Part shown: positions 9,238 through 18,408 of the stretch, one piece after another
Layout: each line of letters starts with the position of its first letter
Numbering within the stretch: position 1 is the stretch's first letter
Assembly: GCF_024331145.1 (NCBI RefSeq)
Contig: NZ_JANDJO010000002.1
Coordinates: 575,467-639,466, forward strand
Source: Shimia sp. CNT1-13L.2
GTDB taxonomy: Bacteria; Pseudomonadota; Alphaproteobacteria; Rhodobacterales; Rhodobacteraceae
Length of the DNA stretch: 64,000 nucleotides
Direction: 5' to 3'
Program-made: the position numbers and the translations under genes
The notes under the pieces: model-generated
Seen by the model: only the letters and a program-made list of their open reading frames with translations
The model's database searches: none
Told to the model about the DNA's origin: nothing

Positions 9238-9918
9238 TCAGCCTTTCTTGTTGGCTTCCTGCCATTCGCGGGGCGATTTCAGGAAGTTTTCAACCTCTGC
9301 AAGGGTTTCCTCGGAAAAGGCCTTTTGGGCGCGGGCTTCGGCGAGGACGTCCCACCAGGTGCAGAGATAGTGCAGATCAACGCCGTGATCGCCCAGTGTC
9401 TTCGTGGTTTCCGGGAAGATGTCGTAGTAGAAGATCACCGCGGTGTGGCCACAGGTGGCACCGGTGTCGCGAATGGCGTCGACGAAGCTCAGCTTGGAGC
9501 CGCCGTCGGTGGTGAGGTCTTCGACTAGAAGGACGCGTTCGCCTTCGCTCATGGCGCCTTCGATGCGGGCGTTCTTGCCATAGCCTTTGGGTTTCTTGCG
9601 CACGTAGGTCATGGGCAGGGCCATGCGTTCGGCCACCAGCGCGGCAAAGGGGATGCCCGCGGTTTCGCCACCGGCGATGTTGTCGAAGGCCTCGAAGCCC
9701 GCGTTGCGCATGACGGTGACGGTCAGGAAGTCCATCAGCGTGCTGCGGATGCGCGGGAAGGAGATCAGCTTGCGGCAGTCGATGTAGGAGGGCGATGGCA
9801 GGCCGGAGGCCAGGGTGTAGGGCTCATCGGTGTTGAAGTTCACCGCGCCGATTTCCAGCAGCATACGCGCGGTCAGGCGGGCAATTTCTTCTTGCGAGGG
9901 ATAAGAGGTGGGGATCAT
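9238..9918 (-). CDS. pyrE: Orotate phosphoribosyltransferase
   Basis: Transfers phosphoribose from PRPP to orotate in de novo UMP synthesis. The 226-residue protein has the PRPP-binding motif [10 protein letters not shown] at 132-141, the [10 protein letters not shown] catalytic loop at 105-114, and an [10 protein letters not shown] loop at 81-90. In many relatives pyrE is directly next to pyrC. Here pyrC lies 1.76 kb upstream in the transcription direction, separated by two unrelated AT-richer genes and a hairpin. Confidence 0.96.
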   Translation of the reverse strand: MIPTSYPSQEEIARLTARMLLEIGAVNFNTDEPYTLASGLPSPSYIDCRKLISFPRIRSTLMDFLTVTVMRNAGFEAFDNIAGGETAGIPFAALVAERMALPMTYVRKKPKGYGKNARIEGAMSEGERVLLVEDLTTDGGSKLSFVDAIRDTGATCGHTAVIFYYDIFPETTKTLGDHGVDLHYLCTWWDVLAEARAQKAFSEETLAEVENFLKSPREWQEANKKG

Positions 9919-9982
9919 ATCTGGCTCCGGTGTTTTCCGGTTACATATCGCAGATCTTTCGGGAATGAGAAGACTAGAAACG

Positions 9983-10026
9983 GAGTCACGGCAGACTTGT
10001 TGGTCTGCCGTGACTCTTTAGTTTTT
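9983..10026. terminator. Strong 14-bp hairpin between pyrE and the inserted genes
   Basis: Perfect inverted repeat: gagtcacggcagac at 9983-9996, loop ttgttg, and gtctgccgtgactc at 10003-10016, followed on the plus strand by tttagttttt. For minus-strand transcription arriving from the 10052-10351 gene the stem is followed by only a short T-run, so it could act in either direction. It sits at the left boundary of the pyrE-pyrC insertion. Confidence 0.7.
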
Positions 10027-10051
10027 GAAGGCCCGGTTCAGATCCGGCGGC

Positions 10052-10351
10052 TCAACCAGAGTCTGAGGGATTTGTAATCGTGTTTTGTTCGCTGGATTGT
10101 GCCTTGCCCGTGAGACTGGTGATCATGGTCGACATCTGGGTAAGCGCGGACCCAAAGAAAAACCCGATGATAATGCCGCCCCAGTCCTTTATTTCAGGTG
10201 GCGTCTGGACCGAATTATCCTTGTATATTATTGCGTACAGCGGAATGAGTGTGGCGCTGCCAATGATAAGAATGGCCAATAATCCTGAGATTGCAGTTTG
10301 CCAAATCAGAATTCGGGCAATCGAATTTTCGATTGGTTTGGGCGTACTCAT
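10052..10351 (-). CDS. Small two-helix membrane protein, unknown
   Basis: This 99-residue protein has two strong hydrophobic segments: about 13-40, and WGGIIIGFFFGSALTQM at about 57-73. A hydrophilic tail rich in Ser and Asn follows. The size and topology recall small phage or toxin-associated membrane proteins, but no family is recognised. Its ATG overlaps the stop of the upstream secreted-protein gene by four bases, so the two are coupled. Base composition is clearly lower in GC than pyrE and pyrC on either side, suggesting acquisition. Confidence 0.65.
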   Translation of the reverse strand: MSTPKPIENSIARILIWQTAISGLLAILIIGSATLIPLYAIIYKDNSVQTPPEIKDWGGIIIGFFFGSALTQMSTMITSLTGKAQSSEQNTITNPSDSG

Positions 10352-11511
10352 TCACTACTCCTTTTTTTGAAACAACGGTACATATCCGCGAAATGACGAC
10401 TGCACCGGCGGGTGTTTGATCCGCATATTTTGGTGAGATGCTCGTCGAAGGCTTCACTGGAAAGTCCAGAGGTCGTTGGATCGCACTTCGTCGTTTGGAC
10501 GACGGTCTGGTAGGTTACCATGATGTCGGAATGTGGCTTTGTATTGTATGTATCGTCAGCTTTGACGAGAAAATCATAAGACGCGAAAAACTGGGACAGG
10601 CATTCGTTCCGGTCGTATTCGACTGTGATTTGACTGCAGTAGTTAATGAAATCCTTGGCAATGAATCCAGCGTTGCGGTTTTTGTCTCTGACGTATTTAG
10701 TGCGCTGTTGGTATAGAAAGCGAAGTGTGGACCAGTAGTTCCGACGGAATTCCGGTTGGCCAAAGGCGTATTGGCTCAGACTGATCTTCTGCATGCCAAG
10801 CAGGATCTCTTTGGCGGCGTTGGTACCGCCCTCGGTGGAGGTATCGCCGAGAACCACCGTTCTGATTTTGCTGGCGATACCTTGTGCGTCGGGGTTGTGA
10901 ATTTGGAAATAATGCTGGTGTTGGAGCCGGCCCAGTGGGGCGGATCTGGCCAAAAGTTTCGCAGTCAAGACACCAATGCCGCGATAATGATCGGAGTCAA
11001 AGGGGCGTTTCAGCAAAGAAATGAAGTCGTTTTCTCTTTTCCGTAGTACCGCCTCGGTTGACGAGAAGGAATCCACATCCTTCTCGATCTCGTTCAGGCG
11101 ATTGCTGAAATAATTTTTGGACGTATCAAGTCCGCGCAATGCAAAAAACTGATTTTGTTCAGCGACTTCTGCGGCTGAAAACACGTCACAGGGTTCGATA
11201 ATAGCCAAGCTGATATCCAACGACTTGTCCACGAACCTAAAGCAGATGATTTTAGCGCCCTGAGGCACGTTGGCGGCATTTACTCTGCCTTTTACGCGAC
11301 CTCCGCCTATGGTGGCCTCTAGCTGACCTGCGTAGAGTTCGGACTGATCATTGTCTTGAAGGCTATAGATGAGTTTCAGGCTGTCCCCGGAGACTATGGC
11401 GGTCAGGACATCGCTGGCCGGGGCGTCAAAGCCAATGCCTCTTACTTCAGCTCCTGCAGAAAAAGCCGATAGCAAGATCAGTGCAGCAGGGACCGCTGGG
11501 AAAACGCGCAT
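10348..11511 (-). CDS. Predicted exported protein, unknown
   Basis: The 387-residue protein has a Sec signal peptide (MRVFPAVPAALILLSAFSAGAE) with probable cleavage near residue 21. The mature part has an N-terminal region of possible beta structure, a mostly helical middle, and a C-terminus with several Cys residues in the last 60 residues. No family is recognised. Codon use is AT-richer than the flanking pyrimidine genes. It forms a coupled pair with the small membrane protein downstream, inserted between pyrE and pyrC. Confidence 0.7.
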   Translation of the reverse strand: MRVFPAVPAALILLSAFSAGAEVRGIGFDAPASDVLTAIVSGDSLKLIYSLQDNDQSELYAGQLEATIGGGRVKGRVNAANVPQGAKIICFRFVDKSLDISLAIIEPCDVFSAAEVAEQNQFFALRGLDTSKNYFSNRLNEIEKDVDSFSSTEAVLRKRENDFISLLKRPFDSDHYRGIGVLTAKLLARSAPLGRLQHQHYFQIHNPDAQGIASKIRTVVLGDTSTEGGTNAAKEILLGMQKISLSQYAFGQPEFRRNYWSTLRFLYQQRTKYVRDKNRNAGFIAKDFINYCSQITVEYDRNECLSQFFASYDFLVKADDTYNTKPHSDIMVTYQTVVQTTKCDPTTSGLSSEAFDEHLTKICGSNTRRCSRHFADMYRCFKKRSSE

Positions 11512-11677
11512 CTGGAAATCTCAAAAGTGATGACAAAAATCGGAGGAAGTTTGCCAAGATTTTGAAAGCATTTCAACCTAAGCGCGGTGTTTCAGTTCTA
11601 CTACCGTACTTGTGAGTGCCTGCCGATCCATTTGAAGCGCGAAATAGACGGGTTGTCCCAAAGCGGATTGAGCTCTC

Positions 11678-12718
11678 TCAGCCTACGCTCCAGTAGAGCG
11701 GGAAGCCGGGGTCGAAGACGGTGACGGTGTGCTCGCCCGCCTGCAGGGCGTTGGGGTAGGTCACTTCGGTGTCGCCCTTGGTCAGGGTGATGGTGTCCGT
11801 GTTGACCGGCAGGCCGTAGAAGGCGGGGCCGTGCAGGGAGGTGAAGCCTTCGAGCTTGTCCAGCGCGCCGGCCTGTTCGAAGGTCTGGGCGAGGATCGAC
11901 AGGGCGTTGGGGGCGGTGAAACAGCCCGCGGCGCAGCATTCGGCCTCTTTGGCGTGGGTCGGGTGCGGGGCGCTGTCGGTGCCGAGGAAGAAGCGCGTGT
12001 CGCCCGAGGTGGCCGCGGCCAGCAGGGCTTCGCGGTGTTCGCGGCGTTTCAGGATCGGCAGGCAGTAATAGTGCGGACGCATCCCGCCCACCAGCATGTC
12101 GTTGCGATCCAGGATCAGGTGCTGGACCGTGATCGTCGCGCCGAGGTCCTTATCGTTGGCCAGTACATAGTCGGCACCGTTCTTGGTTGTGATGTGCTCC
12201 ATCACGACGCGCAGGCCCGGTGTGGCCTTGCGGATCGGGTCGAGGACGCGGTCGATGAACACGGCTTCGCGGTCGAAGATGTCGATCTCGCGGTCGGTCA
12301 CTTCGCCGTGAACACAGAGCGGGCAGCCGATCTCGGCCATCTTCTCGAGTACGGGGCGGACCTTGTCGAAGTTGGTGACACCCGAGGAGGAATTGGTGGT
12401 GGCCCCGGCCGGGTAGAGCTTGACCGAGGTGATCAGGCCGCTGGCGTGGGCGGCGGCGAGGTCTTCGGGATCGGTGTCCTCGGTCAGGTAGAGCGTCATC
12501 AGCGGCTGGAAGGTCATGCCTTCGGGCAGGGCGGCCATGATGCGCTCGCGGTAGGCGGCGGCCTGTGCACCGGTCACGACGGGTGGAACCAGGTTCGGCA
12601 TGACGATGGCACGGGCAAAATGGCGGGCGGTTTCTGGCAGGACGGTCTGCAGGATGGCGCTGTCGCGCAGGTGCAGGTGCCAGTCGTCGGGGCGGGCGAT
12701 TGTCAGGGTGGTGCTCAT
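11678..12718 (-). CDS. pyrC: Dihydroorotase
   Basis: Catalyses reversible cyclisation of carbamoyl-aspartate to dihydroorotate in pyrimidine synthesis. The 346-residue type II enzyme carries the metal ligands in DDWHLHLRD (H14, H16), the lysine expected to be carboxylated (K100 in SVKLYPAG), HGEVTD, and the GTDSAPH active-site aspartate near the C-terminus. It is complete and of normal length. It probably formed a pyrC-pyrE unit before the intervening insertion. Confidence 0.96.
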   Translation of the reverse strand: MSTTLTIARPDDWHLHLRDSAILQTVLPETARHFARAIVMPNLVPPVVTGAQAAAYRERIMAALPEGMTFQPLMTLYLTEDTDPEDLAAAHASGLITSVKLYPAGATTNSSSGVTNFDKVRPVLEKMAEIGCPLCVHGEVTDREIDIFDREAVFIDRVLDPIRKATPGLRVVMEHITTKNGADYVLANDKDLGATITVQHLILDRNDMLVGGMRPHYYCLPILKRREHREALLAAATSGDTRFFLGTDSAPHPTHAKEAECCAAGCFTAPNALSILAQTFEQAGALDKLEGFTSLHGPAFYGLPVNTDTITLTKGDTEVTYPNALQAGEHTVTVFDPGFPLYWSVG

Positions 12719-12816
12719 GCTTTTGGGCCATACACAAAAGCGATGCGCCGCGCCAGTGGGGCGGTGCGAAAAAGCGCCGGTTTTCTGGGGATTCGCCCTT
12801 TGCGTTGGCCTGTGCG

Positions 12817-13764
12817 TCAGCCCGCCAGTTTGCCGCGCGAGGCGGCGTTTTCCAGCAGTTCGAGCTTGCGGCGGAAACGGGGGGCGTCAAGGCGCTGTAC
12901 GACGTTGGCGCAGAGGTAGGCCTTGAGCAGCGGGCGCTTCTGTTTCTCGATGGCGAGAAGCAGGCGGTCGAGGTAGGGCACATGGGTGCGGCGTGCGCGG
13001 AACAGGCGGTGGGCGGCGTGGGCATCCAGTTCGCCCTTGCCGGCCTTGGCCAGCAGGCGGAACAGGATCTGCATCTCGAAGAAATCATCCTCGAGGCGGT
13101 CCCCCATGTTGGGCAGTGGCAGGAGCGTGGTGTTCTCGGCGCGGAACAGAGCGGCATGGATCGCGTCTTCGCGCTCCATCGGGTCATAGCAGATAAAGAC
13201 CTTTTCGGCGGCCTCGGTCATGTCGGGGGCATAGCCGTAGCGGGTGGTAAAGGAGGTCTTGCGCATGTTGCGGAAGCGGGTGTCCCAGCCGGTCAGTTGC
13301 GGATCAAGGGTGGCCTGGGGTTGCAGGGCGACAACCGTGGCACCGGGGGCGCAGACCGAATAGGTGGCGGCGGCATAGGCACAGCCGGGGCCTGCGCCGT
13401 AAAAGATCACGCGTTCGAATTCGTCGAAAAAGCCGTCATCGACGAGGCGGTCGAAATAGGCAAAGACCGCCGGATCGCGGAACCAGCTTTGGCCTTCGGA
13501 CAGGATGCACAGGTGCGACCAGCCCAGTTCGCGCACCAGTTCAAAGCCCAAGGGCTGGCCGGTGTCGGCGCGATCCTGAATCGATTCGATGGTTTCAAAG
13601 GTCACGAGCAGCAGCGGCTTGTCTTCGACAAAGGTGCTGTGGTGATGCGCGCCAAGCGGCTGGTAGTAGCCGTGTTCCTCGGCGATTTCTTCCAGTTTTT
13701 CAATCCACTCTGCGGGTTTCAATCCCAGCATGGGGGTATCGAAACCGTTTGGTGCGTCTTGCAT
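12817..13764 (-). CDS. Conserved roseobacter protein of unknown function
   Basis: A 315-residue soluble protein starting at the ATG at 13764 ([14 protein letters not shown]); an upstream in-frame start at 13830 adds a non-conserved tail. It contains [21 protein letters not shown], a glycine-rich turn reminiscent of alpha/beta folds. Relatives in this clade are sometimes labelled phosphoadenosine phosphosulfate reductase, but I see no reductase cysteine motif to support that. It is divergent from the MoxR gene with about 180 bases between the two starts. Confidence 0.65.
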   Translation of the reverse strand: MQDAPNGFDTPMLGLKPAEWIEKLEEIAEEHGYYQPLGAHHHSTFVEDKPLLLVTFETIESIQDRADTGQPLGFELVRELGWSHLCILSEGQSWFRDPAVFAYFDRLVDDGFFDEFERVIFYGAGPGCAYAAATYSVCAPGATVVALQPQATLDPQLTGWDTRFRNMRKTSFTTRYGYAPDMTEAAEKVFICYDPMEREDAIHAALFRAENTTLLPLPNMGDRLEDDFFEMQILFRLLAKAGKGELDAHAAHRLFRARRTHVPYLDRLLLAIEKQKRPLLKAYLCANVVQRLDAPRFRRKLELLENAASRGKLAG

Positions 13765-13943
13765 GCTCTTAACCCTTTCCCCCACGTCACTTGGCGAATG
13801 CGCCGATGGGGATACCTTTTGATTTATCACTATTGGGACATTGCGGCGAAAATTGGAAATTTTGCCAGCAATGCAGGGGCTTCAGCGCCTTGACCGCGGG
13901 GGCGGGCATCGGGCAGCCTTTGAGGCGAGAGAGAGGGGGCAGG

Positions 13944-14852
13944 ATGCAGGATTTCAATTCGATAGACGCGGTGCAGGCGGCACTTGGCGAAGAGGGCTAT
14001 GTCTGCGGGCGGTCGCTTGCGACGGTGGTGTTCCTGTCGCTGCGCCTTGGGCGGCCCCTGTTCCTTGAGGGGGAGGCGGGTGTCGGCAAGACCGAGATTG
14101 CCAAGGCGATTGCGGCGGCGCTGGGCCGTCGGTTGATCCGGTTGCAGTGTTACGAGGGGCTGGATGCGTCAAGCGCGGTTTACGAGTGGAACTTTGCTGC
14201 GCAGATGGTGGCGATCCGCACGGCAGAGGCGAGCGGCAGCGCGGATCGCGAGGTGTTGAACGCGGAACTGTTCGGGCCGGATTACCTTGTGGAGCGGCCC
14301 CTTTTGCAGGCGATGCGGCCCGATCCGGCGGGTGCGCCGGTGTTGCTGATCGACGAGCTGGACCGCACGGACGAGCCGTTCGAGGCGTTTCTCTTGGAGG
14401 CGTTGAGCGATTTCCAGGTGACGATCCCGGAAATCGGCACCATTGCAGCGCCCGAGCCGCCGATCGTGATCGTGACGTCGAACCGGACGCGGGAGGTGCA
14501 TGATGCGCTGAAGCGGCGGTGCTTGTATCATTGGGTGGATTACCCCGATTTCGAGCGCGAGATCGCGATCCTTCAGGCGCGGGCACCAGAGGCGGCAGAG
14601 GCGCTGAGCCGCGAGATCGTGGCCTTTGTCCAGCAGTTGCGGACCGAGGACCTGTTCAAGAAACCCGGTGTGGCCGAGACGATTGACTGGGCCAAGTGCC
14701 TGTTGGCGCTGGATGTTCTGACGCTGAGCCCTGAGGTGATTGCCGACACGCTGGGTGCGGTGCTGAAGTATCAGGACGACATTGCCAAGCTTCAGGGATC
14801 AGAGGCGGGGCGGCTTCTGGATCAGGCGCGGGCCAGCATGGAGGTGGCCTAG
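13944..14852 (+). CDS. MoxR-family AAA+ ATPase (CoxD-like)
   Basis: A 302-residue AAA+ chaperone-type ATPase. Walker A GEAGVGKTE and Walker B VLLIDELDR are present, with a sensor-1 region IVTSNRTREVHDALKRRC. The ATG at 13944 follows a purine-rich ribosome-binding site; the upstream in-frame start at 13791 is unlikely. It is paired with a CoxE-like VWA protein 39 bases downstream. Such MoxR-VWA pairs assist assembly or metal insertion of partner enzymes. No carbon monoxide dehydrogenase genes are nearby, so the client is unknown. Confidence 0.88.
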   Translation: MQDFNSIDAVQAALGEEGYVCGRSLATVVFLSLRLGRPLFLEGEAGVGKTEIAKAIAAALGRRLIRLQCYEGLDASSAVYEWNFAAQMVAIRTAEASGSADREVLNAELFGPDYLVERPLLQAMRPDPAGAPVLLIDELDRTDEPFEAFLLEALSDFQVTIPEIGTIAAPEPPIVIVTSNRTREVHDALKRRCLYHWVDYPDFEREIAILQARAPEAAEALSREIVAFVQQLRTEDLFKKPGVAETIDWAKCLLALDVLTLSPEVIADTLGAVLKYQDDIAKLQGSEAGRLLDQARASMEVA

Positions 14853-14891
14853 TGTGCGCTGACTGCATGTGGTGCATGCGAGGCGTCTGGC

Positions 14892-16148
14892 ATGGCTGAA
14901 CACATCCCCCTCGAGCTGCCGGATGCGCCGAAGCTAAGCCACAACATCACCTATTTCGCACGGGCCCTGCGCAAAGCGGGGCTGCCGATCGGGCCGGGGC
15001 GCGTGATTGATGCGATCCGCGCGGTTGAGGCGGCGGGGTTCACGCGGAAAGAGGATTTTTACTGGACGCTGCACGCCTGTTTCGTGTCCAAGCCCGAGCA
15101 TCGCACGGTCTTTGCGCAGGTGTTTCGCCTGTATTGGCGGGATCCGCGGTATCTTGAGCATATGATGGCGATGATGCTGCCTGCGGTGCGCGGGGTGCAG
15201 GAAGAGCGCACGGCGCAATCCGCCGAGAAGCGAGCGGCCGAGGCGCTGTTGGACGGGGTGGAGCGCGATGCGCCGGATGTGGCGCAGGAAGAGGGTGGCA
15301 GCGAGATCGAGGTGGACGCTTCGTTGACGATGTCGGCCGAGGAACGCTTGCGGACGCTGGATTTCGAGCAGATGAGCACGGATGAGGTGGCGCGGGCCAA
15401 GCGGATGCTGGCGAGGCTGGCGCTGCCGGTCAAGCCGATCCCGTCGCGGCGGGGCAAGGCGGATGCGCTGGGCCGGCAGGCCGACTGGCGGCGCACGCTG
15501 CGGGCGGCAATGCGGCAGGGGGGCGACATCCGGGCGCTGGCGCGCAAGAGCCCGCGACCGCGCTGGCCGAACCTCGTGGTGATTTGCGATATTTCGGGTT
15601 CGATGAGCCAGTATAGTCGGATGGTTTTGCATTTTCTCCATGCCGTGGCCAATCAGAAGGGGGCGGGATGGGCCAAGGTGCACGGGTTTACCTTTGGCAC
15701 GCGGCTGACCAATATCACCCGCCATCTGGCGACCCGCGACGTGGATGCCGCATTGCGGGCGGCGGGGTCGGAGGCGCAGGACTGGGAAGGTGGCACGCGG
15801 ATCGGCGCATGTCTGCATGATTTCAACCGCGACTGGTCGCGGCGGGTGATGGGGCAGGGGGCTGTGGTGTTGCTGATCACCGACGGTCTGGATCGCGGGA
15901 CGCCGGAGATGCTGGCCAAGGAGATGGAGCGGCTGCACCTGTCGTCGCGCCGCCTGATCTGGTTGAACCCCCTGCTGCGCTGGGAGGGTTTTGCGCCCAA
16001 GGCGCAGGGTATCCGCACGATGCTGCCGCATGTCGACAGTTTTCGGGCCGGGCATTCGATTTCGACGCTGGAAGAGCTGGCCGAGGCAATCTCGCGGCCC
16101 GATGATGTGGGCGAGAAGGCGCGGCTGTTGGCGGCGGTGGGGGAGTGA
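14892..16148 (+). CDS. CoxE-like VWA-domain protein
   Basis: A 418-residue protein with a C-terminal von Willebrand A domain. The MIDAS metal site is visible as VICDISGSMS (DxSxS) near residue 234, the Thr in EGGTRIG, and the Asp in LITDGLDRG. The N-terminal half is helical and typical of CoxE relatives. It acts as partner of the MoxR-type ATPase encoded immediately upstream. A GC-rich hairpin after the stop probably terminates the two-gene operon. Confidence 0.88.
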   Translation: MAEHIPLELPDAPKLSHNITYFARALRKAGLPIGPGRVIDAIRAVEAAGFTRKEDFYWTLHACFVSKPEHRTVFAQVFRLYWRDPRYLEHMMAMMLPAVRGVQEERTAQSAEKRAAEALLDGVERDAPDVAQEEGGSEIEVDASLTMSAEERLRTLDFEQMSTDEVARAKRMLARLALPVKPIPSRRGKADALGRQADWRRTLRAAMRQGGDIRALARKSPRPRWPNLVVICDISGSMSQYSRMVLHFLHAVANQKGAGWAKVHGFTFGTRLTNITRHLATRDVDAALRAAGSEAQDWEGGTRIGACLHDFNRDWSRRVMGQGAVVLLITDGLDRGTPEMLAKEMERLHLSSRRLIWLNPLLRWEGFAPKAQGIRTMLPHVDSFRAGHSISTLEELAEAISRPDDVGEKARLLAAVGE

Positions 16149-16190
16149 CTGCCTAGGCAGGTGCAGCCCGGCGGGGCCGCCGGGCGATTT
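16149..16190 (+). terminator. Palindrome and GC-rich hairpin after the MoxR/CoxE operon
   Basis: A perfect 12-bp palindrome ctgcctaggcag (16149-16160) overlaps the end of the operon. It is followed by a 9-bp stem gcccggcgg/ccgccgggc (16166-16174 and 16177-16185) and a T-rich stretch. Position and structure fit a terminator for the plus-strand operon; the minus-strand TerB-like gene ends 26 bases further on. Confidence 0.6.
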
Positions 16191-16215
16191 CTACTTTATT
16201 TGCATTGCCCTGACC

Positions 16216-16635
16216 CTAGAGCGGCAGGCGGTCATCCGGTGAAATGCCGAGCATCTGTTCGATTTCCAGCAGGGTTTCGGATTCCTCGGGCGCGCGGGTG
16301 CCATCGGCGAGGATCACACGCGCCATCGCCTGAAGCATCTCGAGCCGGTGCGGATAGTCGACGTTCTGGCGGATCAGCAGGGCGAAATCCGGCGTGCCGG
16401 GGGCCTGTGCCTCGAGCTTTTCGCAGGTGGCGCGCATCTTGGCGGCGGGGATCGGCTTGAGATCGAAGGTTTCGGCAAGGATGCGGTCGATCTCGCCGAT
16501 TTCAAGCGCGTGGTAGTTGGCATCCGACCGCGCAAGCCGCACGAGGAGGGCACCAAGGGCGAGATGTTCATCCGGTTCCGGCAAGGGCGGTTCCGCAGGC
16601 TGGCCGCGCAGACGGTTGATCAGGCTTTCAAACAT
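16216..16635 (-). CDS. TerB-like protein
   Basis: A 139-residue helical protein matching the tellurite-resistance TerB fold. It has an acidic N-terminal EPDEHLALGALLVRLARSDANYH segment and a C-terminal ARVILADGTRAPEESETLLEIEQMLG repeat. Both copies keep the A/D-rich pattern of the TerB metal-binding helices. No other ter gene is present, so a stand-alone stress or signalling role is more likely than tellurite resistance. The family call is confident; function is not. Confidence 0.8.
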   Translation of the reverse strand: MFESLINRLRGQPAEPPLPEPDEHLALGALLVRLARSDANYHALEIGEIDRILAETFDLKPIPAAKMRATCEKLEAQAPGTPDFALLIRQNVDYPHRLEMLQAMARVILADGTRAPEESETLLEIEQMLGISPDDRLPL

Positions 16636-16807
16636 CAGTCTGGTATCCTTGTTGAATTATTGTTCTTCATATCAGAGCTTCTTCCCCCATCCGCTTCATC
16701 TAAAGCGGGACCGAATATTCAAGCAGATGCGCCGTTGCTTTCTTGCGCGTGATCTTGCCCTGGCCAAGCTGTTCCATCATCTCTGCATGTCCTAGCGAAT
16801 TGAACGT

Positions 16808-17176
16808 TCAATCTGTGCCTAGGTTCTTAATACAAACTCCGTGATAGGTATCGGCAGAAAACGTAGTCGGACCTGCCTCTCTTGAATGGTAGGAAAACTT
16901 TGACTGATTTGGAGGGTTCTTTTCGTCTTCAGGGAAAACTGACAGCAATCCAGATGATCGATCCTCACCGATGAAAAGTATGTCTGCTTTCCCATATGAG
17001 TCAGTGTGTACATAGGCCGCTTGGTCGGTATCGAAAACCATTCTTCTTCCCGCAAGATTGCAGCCGCCGCCAGTGTCCCTGCATACTTGTGGGAAATAGC
17101 AATCATAGGTGTCCGCATATGCTGGCACCGACACACATATTCCCAAACAAACCAGCAAAAACCGTAACCCCATCAA
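16808..17176 (-). CDS. Small exported protein, unknown
   Basis: This 122-residue protein begins with a clear signal peptide (MMGLRFLLVCLGICVSVPAYAD; alternative start at the second Met). The short mature domain has four Cys residues (CYFPQVC, GGGC, GVC) that could form two disulfides. No family is recognised. The gene and its flanks are AT-richer than their neighbours. It is monocistronic in appearance, with 172 bases to the TerB-like gene upstream that show no other feature. Confidence 0.6.
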   Translation of the reverse strand: MMGLRFLLVCLGICVSVPAYADTYDCYFPQVCRDTGGGCNLAGRRMVFDTDQAAYVHTDSYGKADILFIGEDRSSGLLSVFPEDEKNPPNQSKFSYHSREAGPTTFSADTYHGVCIKNLGTD

Positions 17177-17267
17177 AGAACTTTCTGTTTGTTGCGATCC
17201 ATGTCACGTCGTGGGGCAGGTAGCGTTGAGGCCGCTCTTGATGGTTCGGTTTTTTTGCCCCCAAACA

Positions 17268-17561
17268 TCAGTCTTCGTAGCCTTCGATGATGATCAGCTC
17301 TCCGGTGGAGACAGGATCGCGGTGCGCCTTGGCGGCCTGGTAGGCTTCGGAGTGGTAACAGTCCAGCGCGGCCTGATAGGAGGGGAATTCGATCACGACG
17401 TTGCGCGAGCGGGGTTCGCCTTCGACCGCTTCGAAGGTGCCGCCGCGTACCAGGAAACGGGCTTCATAGGCGGCAAAGGCCGGGCCGTTGGCGGCGATGT
17501 AGTTCTTGTAGGTGTCAAGGTCTTGGACGTCGATGCGCCCGATCCAGTAGCCTTTGGCCAT
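17268..17561 (-). CDS. DUF1330 family protein
   Basis: A 97-residue ferredoxin-like-fold protein of the DUF1330 family. The start MAKGYWIGRIDVQDLDTYKNYI, the FLVRGGTFEAVEG segment and RNVVIEFPSYQAALDCYHSEAYQ are characteristic. The ATG at 17561 is chosen because the longer ORF start lacks conservation and runs through the neighbouring gene's 3' flank. The family is dimeric alpha+beta-barrel-like; no substrate is established. It is 31 bases downstream of a secreted-protein gene on the same strand. Confidence 0.88.
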   Translation of the reverse strand: MAKGYWIGRIDVQDLDTYKNYIAANGPAFAAYEARFLVRGGTFEAVEGEPRSRNVVIEFPSYQAALDCYHSEAYQAAKAHRDPVSTGELIIIEGYED

Positions 17562-17592
17562 GTGTTGGTGTCCCCGTTGGTGTTGGTCTTGT

Positions 17593-18288
17593 TCAGAAAA
17601 GCATGCGTTCAATCTGGAAGAGGATGTCGTCCAAAGCAATCCCCCCCGGATCGGAATTGGTGATGAGAATGCCGCCGATGCGGGCGCGGGTGTCGGAGGT
17701 GCGGAAGCCGTAGCTGGTGATCGAGGGGCCGGGGTGCAGGGTGTGCTGGTCGAGGACGTGGCCCATGCGGGTCATGAAGGTCAAGGTCAGGGTGCCACGG
17801 GGCGCGGTGCCGAGCGGCTTGGCGTAGTCGGTGTGGACGCGGAAGCCGAGGGCGAACTGGTCGTGGTCGAACAGGATGGCAACGGCGCCTTCGCCCCGCC
17901 CCGAGATCGTGTCAAAGCCGTGCGGGCCGAGGGGCAGGAGGGCGTTGGAGGCAAAGCCGCGGTGGTGCGCGACCGAGAGGTTCTGGCGGCGCGGGCCGGG
18001 GCGGATGGCAAGTGGGCGGTGGGCGGCGGTCTGGCCAAGGATGTCATGCGGGGTGCCGGTGGCGGCGGGGCGCTGGGTGATCGACTGGCCGGCAAAGTGT
18101 TCGCCCAGCCAGATGCCGGTAAAGCGCAGCGGGTGATCGAGGTTGAAGCCCGGTTCGGGGCGGGAGGGCAGGGTCTCGAAGGTCAATGTGGTCGAGAGTT
18201 CGCGGGCGAGCGTGTCGTAGGGCACGGGGGTGACCTCGGCCGTCAGGGGGGAGGTCAGGCAGGTGAGGAGGATGGCAAGCCAGCGCAT
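17593..18288 (-). CDS. Exported protein, tandem paralogue A
   Basis: A 231-residue protein with a signal peptide (MRWLAILLTCLTSPLTAE). The mature region is probably beta-rich, with GEHFAGQ, a central GRGEGAVAILFDHDQFALGF strand pair, and a C-terminal GGILITNSDPGGIALDDI. The next gene upstream encodes a clear relative with GERFAGQ, GEGAIAVIFDWDQSAIAL and GLLITNSDPEGIALDNL at matching positions. This indicates a tandem duplication. The C-terminal block looks like PEP-CTERM-type or lectin-like beta-sandwich families, but that is only a resemblance. Confidence 0.75.
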   Translation of the reverse strand: MRWLAILLTCLTSPLTAEVTPVPYDTLARELSTTLTFETLPSRPEPGFNLDHPLRFTGIWLGEHFAGQSITQRPAATGTPHDILGQTAAHRPLAIRPGPRRQNLSVAHHRGFASNALLPLGPHGFDTISGRGEGAVAILFDHDQFALGFRVHTDYAKPLGTAPRGTLTLTFMTRMGHVLDQHTLHPGPSITSYGFRTSDTRARIGGILITNSDPGGIALDDILFQIERMLF

Positions 18289-18408
18289 GAGGGGAGCCTA
18301 GGGGGCGGATGTGCGGACTGCAATGGGGGGACTTGGGTGTCCGGATATGGATCGAAGCGCCCGGCGGCTCTGCCGGTCTGCGCCTGCCCTGGCAGGCACA
18401 GCCCTCTG

